A stretch of DNA of 64,000 bases, from assembly GCA_025612245.1 (NCBI GenBank), contig JAAXKQ010000010.1, positions 62,001 to 126,000 on the forward strand, in the 5' to 3' direction. Made by a program: the position numbers and the translations under genes. The DNA comes from Ignavibacteria bacterium (lineage in GTDB: Bacteria > Bacteroidota > Ignavibacteria > Ignavibacteriales > SURF-24). The notes beneath the pieces were generated by a model. It worked only from the letters and a program-made list of their open reading frames with translations, had not been told where the DNA came from and did no database searches. Below are positions 24,915-33,587 of the stretch, piece after piece (the stretch's first letter is position 1; every line of letters starts with the position of its first letter).

Positions 24915-26000
24915 ATGGCTGAAGCAGACGGACAGGAAAAAACCGAGCAAGCGACCAGTAAGAAGCTCAGTGATACAAGAGCCAAAGGGCAGGTTGCAAG
25001 AAGCATTGAAATCAATTCCTTTGCCGTATTTACCGCGGGATTTCTGCTCGTGTACTTAACGCAGAAGTATCTTGGTGAAAATATCAGGCACATGACAGTA
25101 AGCGTATTCAGCGACCTGGACAAGCTGACGCTTGAGAAAGACCAGATAGCCGATTACGCCTACAGAGGGATCAGCTTTTTTATCCTTACTTTAGGGCCTA
25201 TCTTAGGGGGGCTGGTTTTAGTATCGATAATTGCGAGCTACGGGCAGACGGGTTTCAGGTTCAGTGCTAAGGCCCTGGCGCCGAAGTTTTCCAAGTTTAA
25301 TCCCTTGTCTAACATTAAGGGGATATTTTTTTCCTCAAGGTCACTGGTTGAAGTAGGAAAGTCGATACTGAAGCTGGTTATAATAGGAGCATTTACATAC
25401 TGGGTTCTTCAGGATTTTATACTGACTGCCATAGGGCTGGTAAATTACCAGATTGACGATCTGGTAACGTTCATGGTTGAAGCGGCATATACGCTTCTGT
25501 GGAAAATATCGCTCTGTTTTGCAATTATTGCGGCAGCGGACTTTGCATTCCAGAAGTACAAGTTCAGGCAGGATTTAATGATGACCAAGCAGGAAGTAAA
25601 GGAAGAAATGCGTGAGAGCGACGGCAACCCGGAGATCAAGAGCAAGATACGGTCGATACAGATGAAGCAAGCCAGGGCAAGGATGATGAAAGAGCTGCCA
25701 AAGGCAGACGTAGTTATTACGAACCCTACGCACTTTGCCGTTGCGCTAAAGTACGATCTGGGTAAAGATTCGGCTCCAAAGGTTATTGCAAAAGGCATGG
25801 ATGAGCTAGCGCAGAGGATAAAGAAAGTTGCCACCGAGAACGGTGTACCGCTGCATGAGAACGTTGCACTTGCAAGAGCACTCTATAAAAGCTGCGAGGT
25901 TGGCGATGAGATACCCGCTGAATTGTTTAAGGCTGTAGCGCAGATACTGGCGTACATTTTCAAGGTTAAAAACGAAAAGAAAAAGAAGAGCATCGTCTGA
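24915..26000 (+). CDS. flhB: Flagellar export switch protein FlhB
   Basis: 361 residues: an N-terminal charged EKTEQATSKKLSDTRAKGQVARS, four membrane helices (about 30-210) and the cytoplasmic autocleavage domain with NPTH near residue 269 (VVITNPTHFAVALKYD). Self-cleavage between Asn and Pro switches export from rod/hook to filament substrates. Full-length and normal. A GGGGAAG site precedes the ATG, 21 bases after fliR. Confidence 0.96.
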   Translation: MAEADGQEKTEQATSKKLSDTRAKGQVARSIEINSFAVFTAGFLLVYLTQKYLGENIRHMTVSVFSDLDKLTLEKDQIADYAYRGISFFILTLGPILGGLVLVSIIASYGQTGFRFSAKALAPKFSKFNPLSNIKGIFFSSRSLVEVGKSILKLVIIGAFTYWVLQDFILTAIGLVNYQIDDLVTFMVEAAYTLLWKISLCFAIIAAADFAFQKYKFRQDLMMTKQEVKEEMRESDGNPEIKSKIRSIQMKQARARMMKELPKADVVITNPTHFAVALKYDLGKDSAPKVIAKGMDELAQRIKKVATENGVPLHENVALARALYKSCEVGDEIPAELFKAVAQILAYIFKVKNEKKKKSIV

Positions 26001-26003
26001 TAG

Positions 26004-28058
26004 ATGAACCGTTTTGGAAAAAATAGCGACATAATGCTGGCCTTCGGCCTGATCATGATACTTGGGCTCATGATCGTTCCTCTGCCTGCATTTATACTGG
26101 ACTTCCTTCTGGCAGTAAGTATTACTTTTGCGGTGCTCATACTTATTGTTTCGCTATACATACAGTCGCCAACCGATATATCCGTATTTCCGGGGCTTTT
26201 ACTTGTACTGACGCTTTTCCGGTTGTCGCTGAATATCAGTTCGACGCGTCTGGTTCTACTTGAAGGATATGCAGGCAAGGTAATTGAATCTTTCGGAACC
26301 TTTGTTGTTGGCGGGAACTATGTAGTCGGCTTTATAATATTCATCATTCTTGTGATCATTCAGTTTGTTGTAATTGTCAAAGGTTCCGGCAGAATCTCTG
26401 AAGTTGCGGCCCGTTTTACTTTGGACGCCATGCCGGGAAAGCAGATGGCAATTGATGCCGACTTAAATACCGGGCTTATTACGGAGGCGGAGGCAAGGGC
26501 AAGGCGCGAAGGCATTTCGCGTGAAGCGGAATTTTACGGAGCAATGGACGGTGCCAGCAAATTTGTAAAAGGAGACGCCGTAGCAGGGCTCGTCATTAAC
26601 GGCATTAACATTGTGGGCGGTTTTATCATTGGTGTTGCCCAAAGGGGTCTTTCACTTACCGACGCACTGCAGTCGTATACAATACTAACCATAGGTGACG
26701 GTCTGGTCTCCCAGATTCCGGCACTCCTGGTTTCGACGGCTGCCGGTCTGGTGGTTACAAAGAGTGCTGCCGGGACATCTCTGGACACGCAGATGAAGAC
26801 GCAGTTATTTGCAAATCCAAGGGTACTAGGAACGGTTTCAGGCGCTGTTTTTCTGTTTGCAATAGTGCCGGGCATGCCGACCATTCCTTTTCTTTTAATT
26901 GGCTCCGGTCTTGCGGCAGGAGCATACTTTACAAAGAAGAGTCAGGCCAGCAAGGCTCTGCTTCCGACAGAAGCTCCGGAAGAGATTGTTGCCGAGCCGG
27001 CAGAGGACAAAGTTGAGCAGTACCTCCAAGTGGATCCTATTGAAGTTGAAATAGGTTACGGGCTCATTTCACTTGTTGATGAGAACCAGGGAGGCAACCT
27101 GTTCCAGAAGATATCTTCCACAAGGAAATACATTGCGCTTGAATACGGCGTTTTAATTCCGCCTGTAAGGGTAAGGGACAATCTGCAGCTTAACCCGAAC
27201 GAATACATAATAAAAATCAAAGGCAACGTAGTATCGGCATACGAGATATATACGGACCACTTCCTGGCTATGAATCCCGGCAACGTAACGGAAGGCTTAA
27301 GCGGAATACCGACGCAGGATCCAGCATTCAACCTGGACGGGTTCTGGATCTCGAAGCAGGAAAAAGACAAAGCCGAGCTGCTGGGCTACACGGTTGTTGA
27401 CAGCATTTCCGTTCTTTCGACGCATCTTCAGGAGACACTGAAGAAGAACTTCGACAAGATACTCACGCGTCAGGCGGTTAAGACGCTGCTTGAGAACCTA
27501 AAGAAAGATTATCCCGCGGTTATTGAGGACATAAATCCGGATCTATTGCCTTTGGGCACGATACAGAAAGTGCTGCAGAATCTCTTAAAGGAACTAATTC
27601 CGATAAAAGACCTTGTACAGATTCTGGAATCTCTTATTGATTACTGCAAGGTGACAAAAAATATTGACGTGCTTACCGAATATGTGCGTCATTCACTGGG
27701 GTACACAATCTCAAACATGTATAAAGATCCCAACGGCATAATACACGCACTGGCCCTGGGCAATCAGCTTGAAAGCTTTATTACGAAAGCCCTTCAGAAC
27801 CAGAAGGAAGCCGTTCAAACGCTGGGGCTTTCCTCAAAGATGCTGAATGATGTGAGTGAATCGTTAAAAGGGCACATGCAGAATTTCAGGATGCTTGGAT
27901 ACGCGCCTGTAATAATTACATCGGCAACAATCAGACCTTATTTCTACAGACTAATAAATTCAAGTTTCCCGGACATTGCAATTCTTTCCTATACGGAGCT
28001 ACCTTCGGATACGGAAGTTGAATTCATTGGGAAATTAGAGGTTGAATATGCAAATTAA
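26004..28058 (+). CDS. flhA: Flagellar export gate protein FlhA
   Basis: 684 residues: eight predicted membrane helices in the first ~320 residues, containing the FHIPEP-family signature region (FPGLLLVLTLFRLSLNISSTR and PGKQMAIDADLNTGLI), then the cytoplasmic ring domain that docks chaperone-substrate complexes. FlhA forms the nonameric ring of the export gate. It begins 3 bases after the flhB stop, and the flhF start lies within its last codons. Confidence 0.97.
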   Translation: MNRFGKNSDIMLAFGLIMILGLMIVPLPAFILDFLLAVSITFAVLILIVSLYIQSPTDISVFPGLLLVLTLFRLSLNISSTRLVLLEGYAGKVIESFGTFVVGGNYVVGFIIFIILVIIQFVVIVKGSGRISEVAARFTLDAMPGKQMAIDADLNTGLITEAEARARREGISREAEFYGAMDGASKFVKGDAVAGLVINGINIVGGFIIGVAQRGLSLTDALQSYTILTIGDGLVSQIPALLVSTAAGLVVTKSAAGTSLDTQMKTQLFANPRVLGTVSGAVFLFAIVPGMPTIPFLLIGSGLAAGAYFTKKSQASKALLPTEAPEEIVAEPAEDKVEQYLQVDPIEVEIGYGLISLVDENQGGNLFQKISSTRKYIALEYGVLIPPVRVRDNLQLNPNEYIIKIKGNVVSAYEIYTDHFLAMNPGNVTEGLSGIPTQDPAFNLDGFWISKQEKDKAELLGYTVVDSISVLSTHLQETLKKNFDKILTRQAVKTLLENLKKDYPAVIEDINPDLLPLGTIQKVLQNLLKELIPIKDLVQILESLIDYCKVTKNIDVLTEYVRHSLGYTISNMYKDPNGIIHALALGNQLESFITKALQNQKEAVQTLGLSSKMLNDVSESLKGHMQNFRMLGYAPVIITSATIRPYFYRLINSSFPDIAILSYTELPSDTEVEFIGKLEVEYAN

Positions 28059-29256
28059 AAAGTACATTGCGCTAACGCTTAAAGAAGCTTCTCAGCAGAT
28101 GAAAAGCGAGCTGGGCAGTAACGCCATAGTCCTCAGCACAAGGATAATTGAAGATGACCCGAGATACGGACGCAAAAGAGTTTTTGAACTGACGGCGGGT
28201 GTGGAAGACGACTACGACAAGTCGAGGGCTGAGAGTTCCAGGGCTGCCGGCGAACGCTCTCCAATGAAGAGCCAGAAGGCAGTTCCTAGTGTACCCTTAA
28301 AGCCGCAGCCCAAGCAGAGGACATTTGCAGATGAGCTAAAGGAGCTTTCGGAGAAAGTATACATGCCCCCGGAAAAAGAAGACATGCCCTTTGAGTTAAA
28401 GGCTCAGTTACTTAGCGCAAAGATGCCAGTACAAAAGCCTGCGGGGGTAAAGAAAAAGAAGGACACACTGGAGCGTGAGCTAAAGGAAATTTCGGACACG
28501 CTGATTGCAAGGGAAGTGCAAAAAAGCATAGTGGACGTAATAATTGACCAGCTTGGCAAGTATACTGAATTTCTTCAGCCATCGAATATTGACAGCTATG
28601 TAATTTCAACGATCAGTTCCATGATACCGACTTCAGCATTTGAAGTGCAGAAGAAGCAGAAGACAAAGGTAATTGCTCTTGTGGGTCCAACGGGAGTGGG
28701 GAAGACGACGTGCATAGCCAAGCTTGCGGTTATTTCCAAGATACTGCACAACCTTAACATAGGGCTAATTTCGCTCGACACATTCCGTCTGGGTGCAATA
28801 GACCAGCTGAAGATATTTTCCGAGATCAGCAACATTGAAATGAGGGTAGCCTACGAGCCCTCGGAAATACCGGGACTGATAGCAGAATTCAGGAAAAAGG
28901 ACATTGTATTTATAGACACCGCGGGCAGGAGCCAGAACAATGCCAGCCTGCTCAAGGAAACAAACAGATTTTTGTCCAACACAAAGGTGGATGAGATCTA
29001 CCTTGTGCTGAGCACTACAAGCACAACGAAGAACATTCTTGACGTTGCGCAGAAGTTCAAGGTGTTGAACTATAACGGAGTTGTATTCACAAAGCTCGAC
29101 GAAGCGGTTTCATTCGGCAACATACTGAACGTAACGGCTAACTTTAACGTACCGGTAAAGTACCTTACAAACGGGCAGATAATTCCGGACGATATAATTG
29201 CAGCAGACCCGCAGTTCATAGCAAACATGATCTATACAGGGAAGATCAGCAAATGA
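28048..29256 (+). CDS. flhF: Flagellar SRP-like GTPase FlhF
   Basis: 402-residue SRP-family GTPase that positions or times flagellar assembly, usually at a pole, together with FlhG. The N-terminal B domain is charged and linker-rich. The NG domain shows LVGPTGVGKTTCIAKLA, LISLDTFRLGAIDQL, FIDTAGRSQNN and the late TKLDEA motif. A TTG two codons upstream is possible, but the ATG at 28048 is preferred. It overlaps flhA by 11 bases and flhG by 4. Confidence 0.95.
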   Translation: MQIKKYIALTLKEASQQMKSELGSNAIVLSTRIIEDDPRYGRKRVFELTAGVEDDYDKSRAESSRAAGERSPMKSQKAVPSVPLKPQPKQRTFADELKELSEKVYMPPEKEDMPFELKAQLLSAKMPVQKPAGVKKKKDTLERELKEISDTLIAREVQKSIVDVIIDQLGKYTEFLQPSNIDSYVISTISSMIPTSAFEVQKKQKTKVIALVGPTGVGKTTCIAKLAVISKILHNLNIGLISLDTFRLGAIDQLKIFSEISNIEMRVAYEPSEIPGLIAEFRKKDIVFIDTAGRSQNNASLLKETNRFLSNTKVDEIYLVLSTTSTTKNILDVAQKFKVLNYNGVVFTKLDEAVSFGNILNVTANFNVPVKYLTNGQIIPDDIIAADPQFIANMIYTGKISK

Positions 29257-30092
29257 TCGGACAGACAGAAAGATTACTTGAGCTCAACCGGCTGAAGGCG
29301 CAGGAGAAGAAGCCCGAAGGGAGGGGAAGGATTATTTCCTTCAGCTCCGGCAAAGGGGGGACGGGTAAGACCTTTATTTCGCTTAATACGGCCTATGCGC
29401 TTTCAAGAATGGGGAATAAGGTTCTTCTGATAGACCTGGATTCCAATCTTTCGAACATAAACATTATGCTGAATATGAGGCCTCAGAAGACAATACTGGA
29501 TTTTCTCCTTCAGAAGAGCGCCTTAAGGGATCTTATTACGCATTATGAGCCAAGCCTGCATTTTATATTCGGGGAATCGGGCAAGGCAGACTATCCGCTG
29601 CAAAGTGACCACCTGCTGGATTATCTTGCAGAAGAGATTAAGGAGCTGTGCCGCGATTATGATTATATAATTTTAGACATTGGTGCCGGCGCGGGTGACG
29701 AGATAATACACATACTCGGGCAGGTTCACGCAAACATTATTGTGCTGAACGCAGAGCCAACGGCAATTATGGATGCTTATGTAATTGTTAAGCTCATGCA
29801 TATGAGCGGTTCCGCAACGCCGAACTTTGCGGTTATAAACAAATGCTTTTCCGAAGAGGAAGCCACAACGGCTTACACCAACCTCAGCAAGGCGGCTGAG
29901 CACTTTCTGAAGGAAGAAGTTTTTTCGCTTGGTTTTATAGGGCACGACCAGATGGTGACAAAAGCCATAATGGCGCAGGAACTTTACATAAGAAAAAATC
30001 CCCGTTCCAAGACTTCGCTTCAGATAATAAAACTTGCGCAGGGAATCGTTCAGAAATTCAGGCAGGGACAAGTAAAAGCATCGGGCATATAG
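29253..30092 (+). CDS. flhG: MinD-like ATPase FlhG (flagellar number regulator)
   Basis: 279-residue ParA/MinD-type ATPase with the deviant Walker A KGGTGKTFISLN and VLLIDLDSNLSNIN. The N-terminus has QTERLLELNRLKA, resembling the DQA-type segment that activates FlhF. The C-terminal region likely carries the amphipathic membrane helix. Together with FlhF it implies controlled flagellar number or placement, typically polar. It is the last gene of the operon and converges with the haloperoxidase gene, with only about 33 bases and no clear terminator between them. Confidence 0.93.
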   Translation: MIGQTERLLELNRLKAQEKKPEGRGRIISFSSGKGGTGKTFISLNTAYALSRMGNKVLLIDLDSNLSNINIMLNMRPQKTILDFLLQKSALRDLITHYEPSLHFIFGESGKADYPLQSDHLLDYLAEEIKELCRDYDYIILDIGAGAGDEIIHILGQVHANIIVLNAEPTAIMDAYVIVKLMHMSGSATPNFAVINKCFSEEEATTAYTNLSKAAEHFLKEEVFSLGFIGHDQMVTKAIMAQELYIRKNPRSKTSLQIIKLAQGIVQKFRQGQVKASGI

Positions 30093-30125
30093 TCTGGAGC
30101 TTTTCAGCTTATCCCTTCCGAACTA

Positions 30126-31568
30126 TTATTTTTTCGCAAAATCCCACGTATCGGACCCATCGGACATTCCCCATTGCACTGCAAGGTTTCCAACAGTTCT
30201 TCCGTTTTCGAGTCCCATATCGCTATCGAACCTATAATGGATTCCGCCATAGAGCCTGGAGACTGCGGCCTCTTCTGCCATTGCATTAAACTCAGAAGCC
30301 CTTTCGGGGAAGAGATAACCAAGGACAGTACTGGCAGCTCCTGAAAAGCTGGAATGCCCGGAAGTATAGGATGGGAAGTTGGGCAGTCCCACGGGCGTAG
30401 TAATAGTAGTATCGACCTGAGAGGGTCTAATGTACCAGAATTTATACTTTGCGTCCCAGCAGCAGATACCGGCATCCATGATTGCCATGTTCATGAGAGT
30501 CAGGGCCCTAGCGGTTCTTAGTTCGCTCATATTGAGGGTTTTGATGTAGTTGCCGGCAATTTCATTCCAGTGTCCCGGGGGTGTAGCCGTTCCGGCGCCG
30601 TCGGACCAGAAGTTTGCAATTCTAAGTTGTTCGGCAGTCCTGTTATCGGAGATATTTTTCACTTCGGCAAGAGCCGTCTTAAAAGCCTGAGAGCCGAAGA
30701 CAGGCGGGGGTGTCATAGGCGGAAGTGATGTCATAAGCCAGGGTCTAACCTTGCCCCACATTGGAAGCAAGGGATTTTGCGGAGGGTTCATACTGCTGAA
30801 CCAGCAGCCGTCAAAATGAGGAACAGTGCCCGTCCATACGGCGTCGTGTCCGTCGGTCATAGCGTATTTAATAAAGACGTCTGCAATTATAGCTCCAAGT
30901 GTATCTCCTGCCGAAATGTCGCTTGGGAAATATTTGTCGGTATAGAGTTGAGAACTTAATTCCTGTCCTGCCCAGTAGTTAATGCTGTCGGCGTCTTTAG
31001 GGAAGAGGTAAGACAAGACGCGTCTGGATACAGAAGCAATTACGGCCTGTTCGCAGGGGTAGCAGGGTTCGGAAGAGGATCCAGAGGGGGATTCCCTAAG
31101 ATATATATTCTTATTGTACCATGCGGCAATCAGGGCGTCGTACTGGGAGACGCTTAAAAGGGCGTAAGCACGGGAAGCCAAGGGCGGGTTAGTGCTGTTT
31201 TTGATTACCAGGTGGCGTGCGATTTCATTCCAGCGGATTATGGCCAGTCCATCCCAGTATTTAATGGTATTTATCACATTCAGAGATTTCCTCAGCTGAA
31301 GGGAGCGCAGCAGATTAAGCTCCTTCATGGCCTGCAATGAATTCTTCTGCGGCGGGGGAGGCAGCAAGTAAGCAGAGCCTGAAGGGATAAGGACAGTTTT
31401 CCAGGTGCCGCCGTGCAATTGGCTGCCAGTTTTAGGATTAGCGGTCTCAAGCGGAGAATTGGGTTTATCGCTGCAGCCCACTGCAAAGATAACAAGAGCC
31501 GATAAGAACAGAACAAGAATGAGGCCGTGTAAAGCTAAAATGTTAAAAGTTTTTTCATGCGTTTTCAT
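30126..31568 (-). CDS. Vanadium-haloperoxidase/PAP2-superfamily lipoprotein
   Basis: Exported enzyme of the vanadium chloroperoxidase/phosphatidic acid phosphatase fold (480 residues from this start). The C-terminal active-site motifs are clear: FPSYTSGHSSFSGAAS and, about 40 residues on, SRLYGGIHYRFDSD, which supply the vanadate- or phosphate-binding residues. The N-terminus is a lipoprotein signal (LSALVIFAVGC). Whether it halogenates or acts as a phosphatase cannot be read from sequence. A TTG eight codons upstream (31592) is an alternative start; I prefer the ATG because it starts the charged part of the signal peptide. Confidence 0.85.
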   Translation of the reverse strand: MKTHEKTFNILALHGLILVLFLSALVIFAVGCSDKPNSPLETANPKTGSQLHGGTWKTVLIPSGSAYLLPPPPQKNSLQAMKELNLLRSLQLRKSLNVINTIKYWDGLAIIRWNEIARHLVIKNSTNPPLASRAYALLSVSQYDALIAAWYNKNIYLRESPSGSSSEPCYPCEQAVIASVSRRVLSYLFPKDADSINYWAGQELSSQLYTDKYFPSDISAGDTLGAIIADVFIKYAMTDGHDAVWTGTVPHFDGCWFSSMNPPQNPLLPMWGKVRPWLMTSLPPMTPPPVFGSQAFKTALAEVKNISDNRTAEQLRIANFWSDGAGTATPPGHWNEIAGNYIKTLNMSELRTARALTLMNMAIMDAGICCWDAKYKFWYIRPSQVDTTITTPVGLPNFPSYTSGHSSFSGAASTVLGYLFPERASEFNAMAEEAAVSRLYGGIHYRFDSDMGLENGRTVGNLAVQWGMSDGSDTWDFAKK

Positions 31569-31592
31569 TCCTTTCTCACGATTATTGAACAA

Positions 31593-31880
31593 ATTAACTT
31601 TCTTTACAGTCTTGGGGAATAATACGTTTCCCGGAAGCTGTTTCCACGTTTAATTTATGAAGTCCCGGGGATAATAATAAGGATGAAATCGGGTGCAGGG
31701 GGTACGGAAAATAATGCATAATCCGGAAGGAACTTTAAAGGGGAGGGGAAGAGAAGTTTTAAGTTTTGAGTTTTAAGTTTTAAGTGGGGAAAAGGTTTAA
31801 GGGAGAGAGGTTCAAAGTTCAAGGTTCTAGGTTCGAGGTTAAGGCAAAGGAGGAAGAATTTGGAGGGGTGTGAGCTTGGG
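31593..31880 (-). repeat. Heptamer array, reverse orientation
   Basis: The leader of the haloperoxidase gene (to about 31740) is followed by GTTTTAA and GGTTCAA heptamers on the plus strand from about 31755 to 31850, the reverse complement of the arrays at 7-10 kb. No gene is seen. Confidence 0.75.
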
Positions 31881-32300
31881 GAGGCATGATTATATTGGTT
31901 CAGATATCTTAGAGATGGTTGTGGGATTATTCGCCCACGGAGCTTGGGGGAGGCGTTGTTCTGCTGGTTTAGATTTTATGGGTGTGGGGATTTCATGGTC
32001 CCCGGGGGTTTCCGCATCCCTATCGGGATTTGGTTGCCCCGGGCTATAGGCATGTCGCCCCTCATCGGGGCTCTTGTGGTGGATAGGGGGTTTTGTTTTC
32101 CGGGGGTTCCCGCATCCCTTCGGGATTTGTTCACCTCCGGCTACTGATGTTTCGCCCGCGCTGCGGGCTTAGTTAGTGCGTGATTATAATTTCTCTGCCT
32201 TCATGGACATCTCTTCCTTAACCTAAACCCTTCTTTCTCTATCTTTGCCTTGCTCTCATTAAACCTTGAACCTTTTTCTCCATTCATAGTTCAATATTTA
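31881..32300. repeat. Two tandem composite REP-like units
   Basis: Two ~80-base composites: 31998-32075, with CCGCATCCCTATCGGGAT and GTCGCCCCTCATCGGGGC; and 32102-32180, with CCCGCATCCCTTCGGGAT, a CTCCGGCTACTGATGTTTC linker and GCCCGCGCTGCGGGC. The second is nearly the same as the copy at 16292-16366. A short GAACCTT remnant follows near 32265. The open frame at 31944-32147 is repeat-derived. Confidence 0.7.
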
Positions 32301-32314
32301 TCCTTTTTATTCCT

Positions 32315-32330
32315 TGGCCTGACATTTGTG
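32315..32330 (+). promoter_or_regulatory. Candidate sigma-54 promoter of the first pilin-like gene
   Basis: TGGCCTGACATTTGTG: GG and the downstream G are 10 bases apart as in -24/-12 promoters, with a TTG at the -12 element; the base after the G is T instead of C. It lies 40 bases upstream of the TTG start at 32370. It is weaker than the two other sites in this window. Confidence 0.4.
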
Positions 32331-32369
32331 CTTCCTTAGAATAAGTTTCACCACAATGGGGAGTTTTCC

Positions 32370-32750
32370 TTGGGTCAGCAGCAAATGTTACTTATTGTCT
32401 TTGGCATTATAATAGTAGGACTGGCTGTCATTATGGGCATCAGTCTTTTCCACAGCAATTCCATGGATGCAAAGAGGAATAACGTAATTAACGAATCGGT
32501 TAACCTTTCGAGCATGGCGCAGCGTTATTATGTACGTCCCGTGGAGACGGGGGGAGGCGGAAAAAGCTTTATTGGGTGGCAAATTCCGCCTGAACTACTT
32601 TTTACGGAGAACGGGCATTATTCGGCCACGGTTTCCAGTTCGCAGGTTGTCATTCTGGGTACGGGCAACGAGGTGGTAACAGGTGCCGACTCGGTGAGAA
32701 TTAAGACTACTGTGTATCCAAAGGATTACAAGATAGAGCCGCTGAATTAG
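32370..32750 (+). CDS. Pilin-like protein with minimal leader (paralogue 1)
   Basis: 126 residues. It begins MGQQQMLLIVFGIIIVGLAVIMG, a long hydrophobic helix starting directly after Met-Gly, then a polar C-terminal domain. This looks like a type IV pilin or pseudopilin core helix with a leader of only Met-Gly, and lacks the usual +5 glutamate. The start codon is TTG, supported by a GGGGAG site 6 bases upstream and by the same MGQQQ start in the next gene (32984), which uses ATG. It lies just upstream of the pilus assembly genes. Confidence 0.75.
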   Translation: MGQQQMLLIVFGIIIVGLAVIMGISLFHSNSMDAKRNNVINESVNLSSMAQRYYVRPVETGGGGKSFIGWQIPPELLFTENGHYSATVSSSQVVILGTGNEVVTGADSVRIKTTVYPKDYKIEPLN

Positions 32751-32905
32751 TCGGCCCATGCGCGGAGTGTTTATAAATTACACGGGCAATACCGGCCATA
32801 AATAACAGGTAATAGTTACATAATTACAGGTAAATATTACCGGGGCACTGTTTCTTTCTTACTGTTCCAGTTCTTTATAAGCCGAGTTTCCGGCTAATTT
32901 CATTC
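32751..32905 (+). other. Spacer between the two pilin-like genes
   Basis: About 155 bases with no gene and no convincing terminator. Several imperfect GGTAAT/ATTACC pairs occur (32808-32842), which could fold as weak RNA stems. A candidate promoter follows at 32906. Confidence 0.4.
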
Positions 32906-32921
32906 TGGCACGATAAGTGAA
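32906..32921 (+). promoter_or_regulatory. Candidate sigma-54 promoter of the second pilin-like gene
   Basis: TGGCACGATAAGTGAA: the -24 element TGGCACG is a perfect consensus match and the -12 element is GTGAA with the correct 10-base spacing between GG and G. The GA at -12 matches the flagellar site at 20649. It lies about 63 bases upstream of the ATG at 32984. Confidence 0.55.
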
Positions 32922-32983
32922 TGATAGGGTTAAAAGGCAATCTTAAACAAACAAAAATACTTTACATAATTTAGGAGTTATCA

Positions 32984-33421
32984 ATGGGTCAGCAACAATT
33001 ACTTCTTATCGTTCTTGGCGTTATCATAGTTGGAATCGCCGTTGTAGTAGGTATTAACCTTTTTAATTCAAGTTCAAAAGATGCAGGCCGTGACCAGGTT
33101 GTATCTAACCTGACAAACCTTGCTGCAAAGGCACAGCAGTTTTACAAGAAGCCTACCTCACTTGGCGGCGGGAATAATAACTTCCAGGGATTCTTCCTGG
33201 CTAAGACAGATACCGGCAGCTCAGTTGGAAGTTTCTCCGTTTCAGATGCAGCTCCTTCAGGCGTAGCTTATGTTGCAGGCAGCACGGATTCTGTAGGCAC
33301 TTCCACACAGACTATCTATATTGTAGGCTGCGGTAAGGATAACGGAAACGACGGTACAAATCCTGTAAAGGCTTTCACTACTGTTACTCCAACTACAATT
33401 ACCACTACAGTTCTGAACTAA
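32984..33421 (+). CDS. Pilin-like protein with minimal leader (paralogue 2, probable major subunit)
   Basis: 145 residues, starting MGQQQLLLIVLGVIIVGIAVVVG with the same short leader as its neighbour. The shared pattern continues into NLTNLAAKAQQFYKKPTSLGGG, equivalent to SMAQRYYVRPVETGGG in paralogue 1, so the two arose by duplication. The C-terminus is Thr-rich (TTVTPTTITTTVLN). GGAG precedes the ATG, and a strong intrinsic terminator directly follows the gene. A private promoter and terminator suggest high expression, so this may be the major pilin. Confidence 0.8.
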   Translation: MGQQQLLLIVLGVIIVGIAVVVGINLFNSSSKDAGRDQVVSNLTNLAAKAQQFYKKPTSLGGGNNNFQGFFLAKTDTGSSVGSFSVSDAAPSGVAYVAGSTDSVGTSTQTIYIVGCGKDNGNDGTNPVKAFTTVTPTTITTTVLN

Positions 33422-33446
33422 TAGATTTGCAAATGTTTTTTTTAAG

Positions 33447-33485
33447 ACTGCCTTAAAATTACGGTTTTAAGGCAGTTTTTTATTT
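33447..33485 (+). terminator. Intrinsic terminator after the second pilin-like gene
   Basis: ACTGCCTTAAAA (33447-33458) pairs perfectly with TTTTAAGGCAGT (33465-33476) and is followed by TTTTTTATTT. Classic rho-independent structure, separating the pilin from the assembly operon. Confidence 0.9.
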
Positions 33486-33587
33486 AAGTACTTGTTATTT
33501 CGGGCGATAATTAATCTAAAAAAAATCCTGGGGCTTTTCTCTTTTCCTCTGTGATAACCTTCAGGCTCAATTTAATAAAACCGGCAT

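Noticed and set aside
31944..32147. 67-codon plus-strand open frame
   Set aside because: It lies wholly within REP-like composite units.
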